Below are positions 21,903 to 32,888 of a DNA stretch of 64,000 nucleotides, in pieces; the stretch's first letter is position 1, and the number at the start of each line of letters is the position of its first letter. The position numbers and the translations under genes were made by a program. Below the pieces are notes generated by a model, which had not been told where the DNA came from, ran no database searches, and was given only the letters and a program-made list of their open reading frames with translations. The stretch comes from Candidula unifasciata (Eukaryota > Mollusca > Gastropoda > Stylommatophora > Geomitridae), in assembly GCA_905116865.2 (NCBI GenBank), contig CAJHNH020006001.1:37501-101500 (forward strand), written 5' to 3'.

Positions 21903-22921
21903 ATGCCATCCCATTTTCTAGGCCTCATGTTTTACGCAATGGATCAAGCACCATATGCTTATTTTTCCAATGGCTTGGAACAGTTTCTTTACATTACTTC
22001 CCGTTTCTCATCGACTTTTGGAAATATGAGAAATCTTACCATTATTACTGCAAGACCATTTGAACAGGCCAAATTATGCATACAGAAGATATAACATCAA
22101 TGTAAATATTCCTAGTCCGCTACGTATAAGGTTGAATGATACTTGTCTGAAGAATTTAAATATCAGGGACGTATATTCTTGAAGGATGGGTTATTAGATA
22201 GGGAAATAAAAACAAGATGCGAACAAGAAAGTGCACTTATTTACCAAAGATCCATTTTCACGCATCGGACATTAGGGAAGAGGATCCCATAGTTTTACAG
22301 ACCAATCAGCACTAGATGGGTAATGTGGTTAGCATCATACCAGCCATCTTTACTTCCCAGGGACATACATCCTTGTACCCATTTTAGGCTGGTCGACCTG
22401 CGACGTCCCATAACACGACAAAAATCCACGCAGCCAGCAGTGCGTTTCGATCGCGGTACGCTGGAATTACGAGTCGGACTCGCAATGCCTTAGCCACGGA
22501 CTCCGCTACTTATATACCAAACAACACCATTATTAAGACATGCAAACATAATTATGAGCGCCAAGAAACATGTCATAAACAACATATTCAAACTAAAACA
22601 GTGCTATCAGCGTCAAACTTGCACATTATCAAAGAATAACTTCCGTAAACTAATGTAAATTAGATGCCTGAGAAAAGCCAGATCAAATGATTTGGTCAAC
22701 TAATAAGAATGCAGCCATAACAACAACCAACGCAGGCATTTCACGTGAAAAGATCAGCTGTGAAAGCAAGTGGTCGCCCTAGGAGAAAATGGATTGATGA
22801 CATTAAAGAGCTTCTACGTGGACACGGAATGACAATAACCATTACTACCCATGTGGCAATGAATCTCAAACTGTTCCTCCCTACGCCGCTCAACACAAAA
22901 AGTGGAGATATATTATGATAA
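21903..22921 (+). pseudogene. LINE ORF2 fragment split by a SINE
   Basis: Broken plus-strand translation follows the C-terminal half of a non-LTR reverse transcriptase. LMFYAMDQAPYAYFSNGLEQ stands where the catalytic Y-A-D-D block should be (second Asp region altered). SRFSSTFGNMRNL and EEFKYQGRIFLKDGLLDREI follow, then, after the SINE insertion at 22249-22507, RCLRKA and a QIKWFGQLIRMQP-like block and SGRPRRKWIDDIKELLRGHG. The order (thumb, then 'FGH-x-x-R' and 'GRPRRKW') is that of many LINE ORF2 ends. Multiple stops and frameshifts make it dead. The C-terminal words resemble the fragment at 51925-52160. Confidence 0.65.
22249..22507 (-). mobile_element. SINE family A, full length, with target duplication
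   Basis: The minus-strand copy has the head GCGGAGTCCGTGGCTAAGGC, GAGTCCGACTCGTAATTCC and GTACCGCGATCGAAACGC. The body has CGTGGATTTTTGTCGTG, CGTCGCAGGTCGACCAGCC, CCTGGGAAGTAAAGATGGC and GTGCTGATTGGTCTG, and the end is TGCGTGAAAATGGATCTTTG. It is bounded by a 14-bp target-site duplication with one difference: acttatttaccaaa at 22235-22248 and acttatataccaaa at 22508-22521. It sits inside the LINE relic and is therefore younger than it. Confidence 0.9.
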
Positions 22922-24430
22922 TGGTAACAAGATATCCTGGCTTAGTTCGGGTTCAGTTTCGTGTGTAATTTGCCAATACATTTGTCCAAAATTTGACCCT
23001 AAGGTGCCCTTACAGCGCAGACCACAAAGACACTATTAAGAATACAGGATAGATTATACATAAAGCATAATGTCTACCCTAAAGTTCAGTAATCAGCTTG
23101 TGAAGAATTTCGGGCAGACATGAAATCCTCAGAGAGCTAGTTTTATAGATTTGTGTCAATGTCTATTTTTGATCAATTTCTTGTGGCCTCTTAAACATTT
23201 TTTCGGCTTTAATTTACCAAATATAACGTCATTCAAATGTTGTATAAGCAAATTAAAAGTTATTTGTTCATTATTGCACTTCATTACTAATCCACTGGTT
23301 CGAACGCTTTTGTCCAGTATACATCTTACTATCCTTCATTTCATTCTCCGGCTTCGAAGCCACGAGTGTGTATCAGGAGAACCACAACTACTAAAATACG
23401 ACCCCAGATTAGCCCAGTGTTGCATGCAAAAAATGACTCTAGTGTATAAAGGGTTAATGAAGCCAGGGCTATTTGAAGCGTGGGTACACACGAGCCTGCA
23501 TGTTGTGTTGACTGATTGCGAATGTGAACATTTAAGGCAACTGGAAAAGAGTGGAGCATGGGCTACTGGGGAAACATGATTCGGTTGAAGTTCATGACGA
23601 ACTTGGGGACATCATGGACTTTGTGGGATCCATGTTGGTCGACAGCACGAGTGGGTTGTGAACCCAAAGTTTGTGGGGAATATGAAATTCACGCTAGCTG
23701 ACCGCTGTTTGCGGAAGTGCATGGTAGTTTTAGTCTGTCGGTTTCAGTCAGTTTTGGGAACTTGTGTAGGAATCGTTAAATAATGTTTTATTCTGTGGAG
23801 CTCATTTGAACTATCCGGATGACTCTGGTGAATCATGAGATGAACTTCGGAATTCTGGCAGCGTGATGACTAGAATGACGATTGTGCGGCCCATGTGTGT
23901 GAAGGGGTGTTGGAGGGTGGGGGGGGGGCGGCACGGTTGCAGCTGTGTGGCACGTTGGTTGACGGAGAGTCCTTAAGTGTACATAAGGTGCTAGGGAACT
24001 TTGTGAGTGTTTACCTACGTAGAACTATGATGGAGAAGCATCGGAGGCTACTTAATCGGATGTTGGTAAGTGATACTTTAATGAGTGGCTGGGATAGCAG
24101 AGGTAGGTCTGGATTCTTTCCCCAAGAGGCACATCTACCCTGAGTCCTTGGGCGGCGGAGTCTTTTAGAGAAAGAACCGTCAAAGGATTATCACTGCACA
24201 TCACAAGGGTGTATCTGCGCGATCTGGCGAGGGTCGCCCGTAGCTGGCACCTGGTACATAGTTCGCTTTGGTGTATTGTCCATGTCTGGTGCGACTGACG
24301 ATGTGAGTATTTGGAAAGCAGCAGTAGACCTGACAGTCTGTCTTTGATCATCATTTCATCTTCATTTCAATGTGTTTGTCCATAATAAAGAGATTGATAG
24401 CACTACAAGATCATGTTTAGCGTGGTTTAG
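22922..24430. other. Unassigned, no repeat recognised
   Basis: About 1.5 kb without an identified element, more G-rich after 23560. A plus frame at 23151-23579 (142 codons) is Phe/Leu/Ser-rich at first and I could not relate it to any family. An AATAAAG word near 24382 could be a polyadenylation signal, and CTGGCAGCGTGATGA at 23854-23870 faintly resembles an LTR-element primer site. I do not call either. The interval may hold a unique host or old LTR sequence. Confidence 0.3.
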
Positions 24431-25295
24431 TATATTACAGTACTCGTAGACAGTGTTAATGGTTAGGATAGGACATGTTAAATTATTAAGTGTATCTGGC
24501 TTACAGTGGTTCTATTGTTGTTGGCCTCTCATTGTTCTCTTTAGGAACCTAACAATCATTTTGTCGCCTGAGGGAGCTCTTGTATGTGACTGGGGCAAGT
24601 CATACACCCTCGGCGCTTGGTATGATGCGTTACCTCCTAAGAACGCATCTAACACCTAGGAGAATTAAGAAAGCTACAGGAGCTAAGAGAAGAGCTGCAC
24701 AAAGTGGAAATTACATTGGGACGAAACTGCATTGTGGGTGGCTGAAAGTGCAGACGCAGGGGTTTTACAGCTGATAGAGTTCAAATCTAGGCAAAGATAA
24801 GAACATTTTGTATGATATAAAATTGTGACAGTTGTACAGTTCATAGCAGATAGAGGATAGGGAAAGCTGAACGCTGTAAAGATTACTAAGAAAATTGGGA
24901 TCAGATTGTATCTGAGAAACGCTGTTTCCCATACTATATCCGTATTTCCCCCCCCCCCCCCCCACTATTGTTCCATCTCAGTTGGAATGTTCCAGGTGTG
25001 TGCTGTGTTGATTTCATGCAGAAGGTAAACCTCTTCGTGCCAAATTCATCTGGCAACCAGTGACCTGCTCAGTGATTGCAAAATATTGCTCCATTTATTT
25101 ACTCGCAATCGATTACAAAAAGTGCTAGAGAAATTAATTACAATCTCCAGTATTTACCTTTGGTCTCTCTCCCTTTCCCCCTCTCTCGTCGCTTCTTCAA
25201 TCTACATCACCCTCTCATCTCTCTCACTTTAATTATTTCCCAAAGGCAGAATTATATGTTGACCTGCGTGCCAGTTCTGAACCCTTTTATAAAAA
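24431..25295. other. Unassigned, small perfect hairpin
   Basis: No gene recognised. A perfect 8-bp stem GATGCGTT/AACGCATC with a 10-base loop lies at 24624-24649. A C tract lies at 24948-24963. Confidence 0.35.
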
Positions 25296-25298
25296 AGT

Positions 25299-25300
25299 AT

Positions 25301-25362
<62 letters not shown>
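25299..25362. repeat. CT microsatellite
   Basis: About 32 CT units in a broader pyrimidine-rich region (25140-25490), which creates spurious Ser/Leu frames. Confidence 0.95.
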
Positions 25363-25366
<4 letters not shown>

Positions 25367-25813
25367 ACTAACTCTCTACTTACCCCAATCCCGCTTCCTC
25401 TCACATTCTACCTATCCCTCCCTCTCCTATCTCTACTCAGTTTACTCCAGCTCCCCCTCACATCCTAGCTCTATTCCTCCCTCGCTAACTCTCTTCATAA
25501 ACAATCTTCCATTGGAGATACATGTTTCTATTGTTTACGTGTTAATTTCTTATTTTGCAAATCAGCGTTCATTTTAGGTGCAGAGAAGATAAAATATGGA
25601 GGTCCTCTGTGTTTTACATAAATGCACGCGTGAATGAACTATCCCACTCAAGGTCATAAAAACTCGCACAGAGGCATAGCTCCAGGATACTAAATGATGA
25701 AGGATAATGTCCTTTCGATTCATAATATACTTTTTGCCTTTACAGTTTCGGTTATGATATACGTAAATGGTTATTATTATTATTATTATTATTAATACTG
25801 AGATAATATTATT

Positions 25814-26104
25814 GGAAGCCGTAGGGGTCTAGCAGCTAGACGCTCGCCTGCGGATCGGAAGGTCGTGAGTTCGGGTCCTGGCGGGGGCCTAGCTTTTTTC
25901 AAAAATGACCTTTGCTCCCAGGTCGACCCAGCCCTGTGTGGGTACCAGGTAGAATCCTGGGAAGTAAACGCCATTGGCGTCATACAGACTACATTACCCA
26001 CCATGTGCCGTTTGGTCTATGAAACATAGGTCTAGTCCTATATACACAATACGCCTGAAAGTGTGGAAAAGGGTTCTTTAATTTACCTATTATTGTTATT
26101 ATTA
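25814..26104 (+). mobile_element. SINE family B copy, full length
   Basis: The tRNA-like head has GGGGTCTAGCAGCTAGACGC (A box), CTGCGGATCGGAAGGTCG and GTGAGTTCGGGTCCTGG (B box). The body is nearly that of family A: AGGTCGACCCAGCCCTG, GGGTACCAGG, CCTGGGAAGTAAACGCC, CATTACCCACCATGTGCCG, TTTGGTCTATGAAAC and CGCCTGAAAGTGTGGAAAAG. ATAATATTATT occurs at both ends (25803-25813 and 26105-26115) and may be the target duplication, though the target is A/T-rich triplet sequence. Confidence 0.8.
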
Positions 26105-26146
26105 ATAATATTATTATTGTTATTATTATTTTTATAACAAAGCAGC

Positions 26147-26335
26147 TGACTGAACGGATAAGAACGTCCGGTTTCGTGCGAGAGACCCGGGTTCAAATTC
26201 TCGCTAAGGTCATGGATTTTTTCTGTCCGCAGCAAAAATACAATCCTAATCTGCACTGTCCGTGGCGTCAGCTACGACTATGCTACTCTAAATCCTTAGG
26301 CTCAACGACCCCTGCCGACATAACAAGTGTGGTAA
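26147..26335 (+). mobile_element. SINE family F, forward full copy
   Basis: The tRNA-like head reads AGCAGCTGACTGAACGGATA (A-box region) and GAGACCCGGGTTCAAATTCT (B box). It is followed by a T-rich linker and the body TCTGCACTGTCCGTGGCGTC, AGCTACGACTATGC and CTAAATCCTTAGGC. This copy fixes the orientation of the shorter family F pieces elsewhere. Confidence 0.65.
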
Positions 26336-26754
26336 ACACGGAAGTTAATTATTGGGGAACCCATGTGACTGAACTACCTAAATAAACTAGCACGAAATAA
26401 AAGCTTAGTAAACAAGTAAAGATTTGTCCAAAGGTTTGGGACATCATAACATTCACTTTAAAGTGACAAGAGGTGAGGCCAGATAACTCGTTAGAGGACA
26501 GATAAAGAATAATAACAAAAAACCAACCAGATTTGGTCTCTTCGTCGGCTAAACCTGACATGTCCAACTGAGGGTCATCTAAAGGCCATACGGGTCATAT
26601 TCGTGTCGTCTTGAACTAATTTAGGTCATATGATAGAAATGTTTGAAGTAAATTTCCTTTGTGCGGTCACAGGCCGCGTGCGTCCCTCGGACCGCCAGTT
26701 TGACATGTCTGCACTATACCCATCTGAGCACCTGTGAACGTGTGCTGAGGATGA

Positions 26755-27165
26755 TCTGGAGGGCTGAGTGGTCTCGAGGTATGGTGTCCGCCTCGAGTAC
26801 TAGAGGTTCCGGGTCAATTCCTGGTAAGGGCTGGGATTTTTTTTTCACTTGGACTTTGACTTCCAGTAATTGCCCCCGGTCTCTGGTTAGTGAGATTGGA
26901 CGAACGTGTGCATTGTAGCGCACGTAAAATAATCCCTTTATCAGTTGGAAATTAAAAAGAGTAGCCTAAATGCGCTGCCCGGGCAAAATCTAGAGTTAAA
27001 AATCTACCAAAAGTATTTCAGCATCCTCGCCGGTGCTACAGGGCATGTGCACTGTGCTGAGCATCTTTGGACTCGGACGAGTTAGAAGAAGAACAGAGCT
27101 CTTATGGGTTATTTTCCGTGTGCCATGATGTTAATCCGTTGTTCAAAACCTCAAACCTAGGGATG
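26755..27165 (+). mobile_element. SINE family G copy 2, full length
   Basis: Head GAGTGGTCTCGAGGTATGGT (A box), CGCCTCGAGTACTAGAGG and TTCCGGGTCAATTCCTGG (B box). Body ACTTGGACTTTGACTTCCAG, GTTAGTGAGATTGGACGAAC, GTAGCGCACGTAAAATAATC, CTGCCCGGGCAAAATCTAG and CATGTGCACTGTGCTGAGC. It ends near CCATGATGTTAATCCGTTG and CAAACCTAGGGATG. Confidence 0.8.
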
Positions 27166-27591
27166 ATCTGTCGATGGACTCACTGATTAACTAAATATTT
27201 AACTACCCAACTAACAAAAGCATTTACCTGTAATAAAACCATAAAAGCACACAGATACGCATACACAAATACTGTGTGCGTAAATGTATGTGCATTTGTG
27301 TGTGGATTTGAGGATATTACAGAAGGAAGAAACATGGGAACGTGCAGTCGTAGCTGGAAGTACTAAGGAAAAAAGGAAGTGTTTCGGGGGAGGGGAGGGG
27401 GGAGTGGAGAATGACATAAAGAAAAATAACGGCTTGAAAGTCAATCATCATGGCTGTTAACAAAAATTAAGCACCCGCATAGATACACTATGTTGGAGCT
27501 CGCGAGATATGGAGGAACATGATCGATACCGTCAGCTGATTAGGATGATCATGGAAATGAAAGAAATGCAAACGTAAGGACTGTCAGTCAG

Positions 27592-28352
27592 GAAGATCGA
27601 TAGAGAGAGAGAGAGATGTAGAGTGAGAGAAAGTGAGAGAGAGAGAGTGAGAGAGAGAGAAAAAGAGATAAAGAGAGAGAGAAAGAAAGAGAGAGAAAGA
27701 GAGAATGAGAGAGGAAGAGATAGAAAGTGAGAGAGAGAGAGAGTGAGAAAGAGAGAGAGAGAAAAAGAGAGAGAGAAGGAGAGAGAGAGAAAGATAGAGA
27801 GAGAGGAAGGGAGAGAAACCATTTTGATAAACTGTTCGACAGAGAGAGAGTGAGAGAGATATATAGAGAGTGAGAGAAAGTGAGAGAGAGAGAGATGTAG
27901 AGTGAGAGAAAGTGAGAGAGAGAGAGTGAGAGAGAGAGAGAAAGAGAGATAAAGAGAGAGAGAAAGAAAGAGAGAGAAAGAGAGAATGAGAGAGGAAGAG
28001 ATAGAAAGTGTGAGAGAGAGAGTGAGAAAGAGAGAGAGAGAAAAAGAGAGAGAGAGAAGGAGAGAGAGAGAAAGATAGAGAGAGAGGAAGGGAGAGAAAC
28101 CATTTTGATAAACTGTTCGACAGAGAGAGAGAGTGAGAGAGATATATAGAGAGTGAGAGAAAGTGAGAGAGAGAGAGTGAGAGAGAGAGAAAGAGAGAGA
28201 AAGAGAGATAGAAAGAAAGAGAGAGAAAGAGAATGAGAGAGGAAAAGAGAGAGAAAGTGAGAGAGAAAGAGAGAGAGAGAGAAAAGGAGAGATAGAAAGA
28301 GAGAGAGAGAAGGAGAGAGAGAAAGAGAGTGAGTTAGAGAGAGAGAGAGAGA
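27592..28352. repeat. GA super-array with about 280-bp period
   Basis: About 760 bp of GA-rich sequence with GAAA, GATA and GTGA variants. A non-GA island, AACCATTTTGATAAACTGTT, occurs at 27817-27838 and again 281 bases later. The word GATGTAGAGTGAGAG recurs at 27615 and 27894. The block has therefore been duplicated as a unit and is not a plain microsatellite. Long Ser/Leu frames on the minus strand are artefacts. Confidence 0.9.
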
Positions 28353-28857
28353 GCAACCAGCGGATGGACTGACAAACTCAGTTATAGATAGACATAAACA
28401 CAGACTGGCAGACAGACAGACAGGCAAAAATAGGCCGAGACACACATAGACACGCATATATTTATATACACGCATATAAATATTCATATATACACACTAA
28501 AAAACTTGCAGACAGAAAAACCAACCGACAGATCAAACTGACACACTCAGCGACAGACCAGGGTTACAGACTTGCATGCAGTCATACAGTTAGGGCCGTA
28601 TTAGTGTGTCATAAATCTCTCGATAATGACAGAGATTACTTTCCATTATTTAAGAGCGCGTCTGGGACATAACGAAGCCATACGAATAACTGAAACGAAT
28701 CGATACTGCTAAAGTGCGTTTCAAAACTCATGCTGTCACACATATAACAAAAACTTCTGCTGCACCAGCATGAATTTGTGCATGGGCCTTAGATTTCCCA
28801 CGTCCTTGTGATTCTACAATATTCAGTTGCACAGATACTCCTTGACACATATGTAAA
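28353..28857. other. Unassigned, dinucleotide-biased
   Basis: GACAGACA/ATATA-biased sequence up to about 28500, then unremarkable. No gene recognised. Confidence 0.35.
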
Positions 28858-29400
28858 GCAAACCAAGTATTGGGACAGCTAGCCCCCCTCTTACAGCATA
28901 AGACTATCCCAATCAGCACAAAGAGACATCTTATTCAAAGCATATTTATTCCAACACTGTGCTACCAGTGCCAGTCATGGTCACTCACAACAAACCATAA
29001 AAGAAAATTAGTAACCACGGAAACGAGATGTCTGAGAAGGGCTGTAGGAGTGACCATAAGAGATAAGATCAGGAATGAGATCATAAGAGAACAAGTCGGC
29101 ACAGAACCAATACTGGATTACATACAAAGACAGCAAGTGAAATGGTTTGCCCACTTAGAGAGAATGCCTTGTGACACCATACCATACAAAGCATAAATGG
29201 AAAGAGAAGGAGGACGTGGAGCACGGGGTAGACCAAGAACAAGATGGAAGAATAACATCAGAGAAACTCTACAACAACGCGATGTGCCTATGGTCGAGGC
29301 AGCCAGAAGAGCTAGAAACAGAACCTTATATCTCCCTTGACACCCACAGCGGTAAAAAAGGAAGTGAAGAAGAAGAAGAAGACACACATGTGGGGATTAT
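28858..29400 (+). pseudogene. LINE ORF2 C-terminal fragment with GAA tail
   Basis: The frame from 28870 reads PISTKRHLIQSIFIPTLCYQ, SWSLTTNHKRKLVTTETRCL, RRAVGVTIRDKIRNEIIRE and QRQQVKWFAHLERMPCDTIP. After a frame change near 29195 it reads GRPRTRWKNNIRETLQQRDV. This is the usual C-terminal region of non-LTR ORF2 proteins (thumb, then 'WF-x-HL-x-RMP', then GRPR-x-x-W). It lacks the catalytic core, so it is a 5'-truncated insertion. It ends at AAGGAAGTGAAGAAGAAGAA, a GAA tail. Confidence 0.75.
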
Positions 29401-29629
29401 TAGGAAATGAGTTCATGTGAGCAGCGATTCGTGGTGTTTACTTTGATAGCCTATTCCCCACTCAATGAACAATTTTAAACGCCAGAGACTTATGCTGGAG
29501 ATGTGCATCTGAGAGTAAAACGCCTATAAAATGCGTGCAGTTTGGTGTTCTGAGCAGTTTCCCTTACTCTATTTACTCAAGTCACTGTGAGCATGCTAAG
29601 TGTTGGCTTTGAATCGGTGTCTGTTATTT

Positions 29630-29835
29630 TTTTTTTTTTACAGACCAATCGGCACTAGGTGGGTAATGTGGTCTTTACTTCCTTAGGACAGCCATCCTGG
29701 TAACCATTTTAGGCTGGGTCGACCTGCGACGCCCCATACCATGATGAAAATTCACGCAGCCTGTAGTGGGTTTCGATCGCGGTATGTTGGAATTACGAGT
29801 CGGACTTGCAACGCATAAGCCACGGACGCCGCTAT
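29630..29835 (-). mobile_element. SINE family A copy 3
   Basis: Minus-strand copy with complete head (GCGGCGTCCGTGGCTTATGC, GCAAGTCCGACTCGTAATTC, CGCGATCGAAACCCACTAC) and body GGGGCGTCGCAGGTCGACCC, TAAAATGGTTACCAGGATGG and GTGCCGATTGGTCTGTAA. The 3' end stops short at that point and is followed on plus by a T tract (29628-29641). Confidence 0.85.
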
Positions 29836-29964
29836 AGAGACATTAAAGCTGACCTTTAATGCGGAGACATGCAGCTATCCAGGAGTAGAGAAAAAAAGAA
29901 TAAGAATGAGCACGAAGAAATGTAACAGTTTATAGGAATTAATTCAGAACGTCACATAAGACCG

Positions 29965-30150
29965 TACTATGCCATGTTCGATCCAAGCTGCTAGCCATGC
30001 GCCTTTCGTTGGTTTCGACAGTGGTATCAAGAAAGCCGACCGTCCAGGAGCAATGGCAAACTACTGGACGTAAATTTGCCTAGAAAAACCACACAACTGT
30101 TGGGGTTGGTTCTGCAACGTCCTGTAAAGGATACGCAACTAACCATCACT
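29965..30150 (+). mobile_element. SINE family D copy 3, 5' truncated
   Basis: Starts near the B box (TGTTCGATCC), then GCCTTTCGTTGGTTTCGACA, GAAAGCCGACCGTCCAGGAG, CAAACTACTGGACGTAAATT and TGTTGGGGTTGGTTCTGCAA, and ends at GATACGCAACTAACC. Confidence 0.8.
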
Positions 30151-30240
30151 CTACATATACTTATATATATATATATATACTGTTACACTGTGTATTCTCA
30201 GCGTAACGGAAAGGTCAAAGACATAATTTATATCGCCTTT

Positions 30241-30469
30241 CAAGCCCGGCTCTCTAGCGTAGTTGGCTAAACCAGATTGTGCAGTGACAGGGTGACGAAC
30301 TCCTTGTAGTCTGGGTTCACTCCCGGGGGTGGCAGAAAAACCACATTTCTCCCAGATTTACAGTATTTACAATGGAATCAAGGCCGAAAGGTTGCCATAT
30401 CCATAATACCCAGTCTAAGGGTTAACAACTCATGGCTTCTGGATACTAAAACAAAACAAACAGACAAAC
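30241..30469 (+). mobile_element. SINE family E copy 1 with target duplication
   Basis: The tRNA-like head has GCTCTCTAGCGTAGTTGGCT (A box), GTGACAGGGTGACGAACTC and TGGGTTCACTCCCGGGGG (B box). The body has CCACATTTCTCCCAGATTTA, CAATGGAATCAAGGCCGAAA and GTTAACAACTCATGGCTTCT, and the tail is an ACAAA-rich stretch. atcgccttt occurs at 30232-30240 and 30470-30478 as a target-site duplication. Confidence 0.9.
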
Positions 30470-30479
30470 ATCGCCTTTT

Positions 30480-31255
30480 AAATGCCGGAACAATAATCGT
30501 TTGACATTTTCCCGGCAAAATTAATCTTAAGTGTCAAAGTTTCGCTTATAGTAGTTAGGAAAACGTAATTTTCTCTGTTTGTTTTTGTCTTTAGGTTTTT
30601 TTCCCGTTTAGGATTGCAGTCTGTAGAATTGACATCACGAGGATAAGATCAAACATACGCAAATCACGGCAACTCCGTTCAACAGTATATCCATATAGAA
30701 CAGTTTTATTGGAGTTATATTACGTGCCACGAAAAAGACGCAAGATCTTCTGATGCAAGATACGTTTACATTATGTCGGTACTGAGCAGGTGTTTCATTA
30801 ACTCATTGTATTCTACAAATGCTAAATGTTAAGGAATCAATATTTAAGTCTGAGTATCAAACAAAATGCATTATGGGATATAAACATTTGAAGTAAGAAC
30901 TGGATCAAATTGATAAGACTTAAGAGTAAAAGATGGACTTTATTGCATCGAGTTTTATCCCATATGGCATAGTCTCTGTCAGCAGAACAGCGTTGCAAAG
31001 AGCACGACCTTTATAGCTCCGGCGACGATCCCCAGGGATCTCCGTAAAAATTGCACTTATGAACTGAAGGGCTATGAAACGAACCCACAACTCTCAGTGC
31101 GCGAGGCAAACTTCACCACTTCGCCATGGAGACCCTGGATCAGACTGGTGAGTGTAACAGTTGTATGGACTACAAGGAGTTCAGAAATGTATATCACCTT
31201 GGTTGTAACTAATGAATACATAGCAACTTTCTTGGTTTCTTCATACTGTAGGAAT
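30480..31255 (-). mobile_element. Single-copy tRNA-like SINE head (family K) in unassigned DNA
   Basis: Minus-strand sequence at about 31070-31133 has GGTCTCCATGGCGAAGTGG, an A-box-like TGGCGAAGTGGTGAAG and a B box GTGGGTTCGTTTC, followed by sequence to about 30960 that could be its body. I find no second copy in the window, so the extent is uncertain. The rest of the interval shows nothing recognisable. Confidence 0.4.
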
Positions 31256-31261
31256 TAGAGA

Positions 31262-31545
31262 TTCGCCCCATGTGGGTCCCGGGACCTCATTTGGGGCTAG
31301 GATAGAGGAAGAATAGTCTCAATGCCCCTAACAAACATGTCACAGGAGGCGGGAAAAATTTCCGTCAAATTCCAAGTATGTCTGCCGGAGATGCGTGAAA
31401 CCAACAGTCTGCATACAAATAAGCTAGATCTGTAAAAATGATTTACACAAAATACTCCAGCTGTTGGAACAAGAACAGACAGTCCAGAAGTGCAGAAACA
31501 ACCAGAACTTTCCTCCGGAGTTTTTAAAAAGAAGAAGTTAAGGAT
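31262..31545 (+). mobile_element. Repeat family C copy 5
   Basis: Family words in order: CCCATGTGGGTCCCGGGACC, ACAAACATGTCACAGGAGG, GATGCGTGAAACCAACAGTC, CAGTCCAGAAGTGCAGAAAC and ACTTTCCTCCGGAGTTT, ending AAAAAGAAGAAG. Confidence 0.75.
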
Positions 31546-31649
31546 TAGTAAAAGAATCGTCTTGCAAAGGTAATACTTTGCAATACTGACGAAATACTAC
31601 CAATAAAATCGTTAACAGTTAGTGCACAAATGCTTGCATGATATAGATC

Positions 31650-31995
31650 AGAAACTGCAATGACAAAAGTAGCCGTTGACAAGGACGAGGCGTCCACTAA
31701 AACAACAAGGTAGATGAGGTCATGGCCCTTTGAGTGCAAGCAACGAAATCAGAAGGGAAACAACATTATTATGACCTGGAGAGAATGAGGCACCTGGGTG
31801 TAACCGAAGGGTCTGGCTGAGTCACTACACTTAGAGGAAAGGCAATATGGACATATAACCTGATTGTGACCGGTACTATCAGTATTGGAACTCTGCGCTG
31901 GCTGCTGAAGATGAGGACGAAGCACGCATGGGAATGCCCCGAGTGTTGGTGATGTCAATTCTTGACTCAACTTAACTCAGCTCAGCGTCCACTTA
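31650..31995 (+). pseudogene. RNase H LINE C-terminal relic
   Basis: The downstream part reads GTISIGTLRWLLKMRTKHAW followed by ECPEC, matching SGTISHQTLGFILRGGSEHL then CPEC at the end of the open frame at 39187-40176 and relics at 18360-18470 and 62215-62260. Upstream, ASTKTTR-like residues may be the end of the RNase H domain. Stops interrupt it. The tail is GACTCAACTTAACTCAGCTC, a loose AACTC repeat. Confidence 0.5.
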
Positions 31996-32029
31996 AACAG
32001 TGTAGGTAATACTTTATTGCCATCATATT

Positions 32030-32322
32030 CTAATTTCCCCTGTGGTTTTCGAGGCGCCATTGTGAGGAAAACAAGAATAAACCCAATGCCTCCCCTACAA
32101 GCATGTCGTATGAGTCGACTAACAGAGGGCTTCCTTCGAAGTCAGAGTGCAACTACCTGAGAGGCAAGGAACCAACAATCATCAGACAGTTGAGTTAGAT
32201 CGGTTAAACGGTTGGGCACGCAACACTCAGGTTCTGGAATAAGACAAAAGTTCTGAGGTGGACAAAAAACCAGAACTTTCCGCTGGAGTTTACAGCCAAT
32301 GAACGCGAAGAAGAAGAAATCC
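32030..32322 (+). mobile_element. Repeat family C copy 6
   Basis: Copy with GTGGTTTTCGAGGCGCCATT, CAAGCATGTCGTATGAGTCG, GGGCTTCCTTCGAAGTCAGA, ACACTCAGGTTCTGGAATAA and CCGCTGGAGTTTACAGCCAA, ending TGAACGCGAAGAAGAAGAAA. Confidence 0.8.
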
Positions 32323-32800
32323 CCATGACACTGCGTGTCGCTGGGTTATTGGCTTCTGTTAACCGTCCTGTCGAATAGGTGCAATGTGCTTGACGCTTGC
32401 AAGTTTGTGGCCTGTACCTTCAACCAAATTCTGTGTCTAGGGTTTTCATTGTCTGCCTCTGCCTTGGCGAGGGTAGTTGATCTTGTTACATGCACATACC
32501 TTTTGTAGTTTGTCTCTTTTCACTGTTATTAAATGAGGTTCAAAGTTGTCAATGTGTTGAGAGAGAATTCTGCAAGCTTCGTCTTTTATTAAGTATTCTC
32601 TGTACGAAATACCAAGGATCTTTCGAAAAGATCTTATCTTCAATGCTTGTACTTCCTTTTTAGGTTAAATGATTACAGATTAAAATCAATTACTAAAATA
32701 ATTTTTAAATGTAGTTAAAACAAAAAAAAAAAACAAAAACAAAAAAACTATCGCTACTGTCTGTATTTCACTTTTTAGTGCAGTGTAGAGAGGGGGTCGT
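32323..32800. other. Unassigned sequence
   Basis: No element recognised. An A-rich stretch with C interruptions lies at 32719-32747. Confidence 0.35.
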
Positions 32801-32804
32801 GATC

Positions 32805-32850
32805 GTGAGGATTTAGGGCCGCATGATTAGTGCTGTCGACTATCACATTT
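32805..32850 (-). mobile_element. SINE family F fragment
   Basis: GATTTAGGGCCGCATGATTA then GTGCTGTCGAC is the family F 3' end in reverse. No head is seen. Confidence 0.4.
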
Positions 32851-32888
32851 TAACAAGTAGGGGTAAATATAATTTCTAACTCAAATTC

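Noticed and set aside
23151..23579. 142-codon host protein
   Set aside because: The first half is low-complexity hydrophobic and the second has no recognisable motif; no splice or start evidence.
23854..24400. LTR retrotransposon with primer site and polyadenylation signal
   Set aside because: No paired LTR, gag or pol frame was found, and the primer-site resemblance is weak.
24624..24649. Histone-type or snRNA hairpin
   Set aside because: The stem is perfect but the loop and flanks match no RNA class I know, and no histone gene is near.
26150..26215. A tRNA gene on the plus strand
   Set aside because: Same reasoning: a tRNA-like head with poor stems, continuous with the family F body.
27532..28487. 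Frames of 274 and 299 codons rich in Ser and Leu
   Set aside because: They are produced by the GA super-array.
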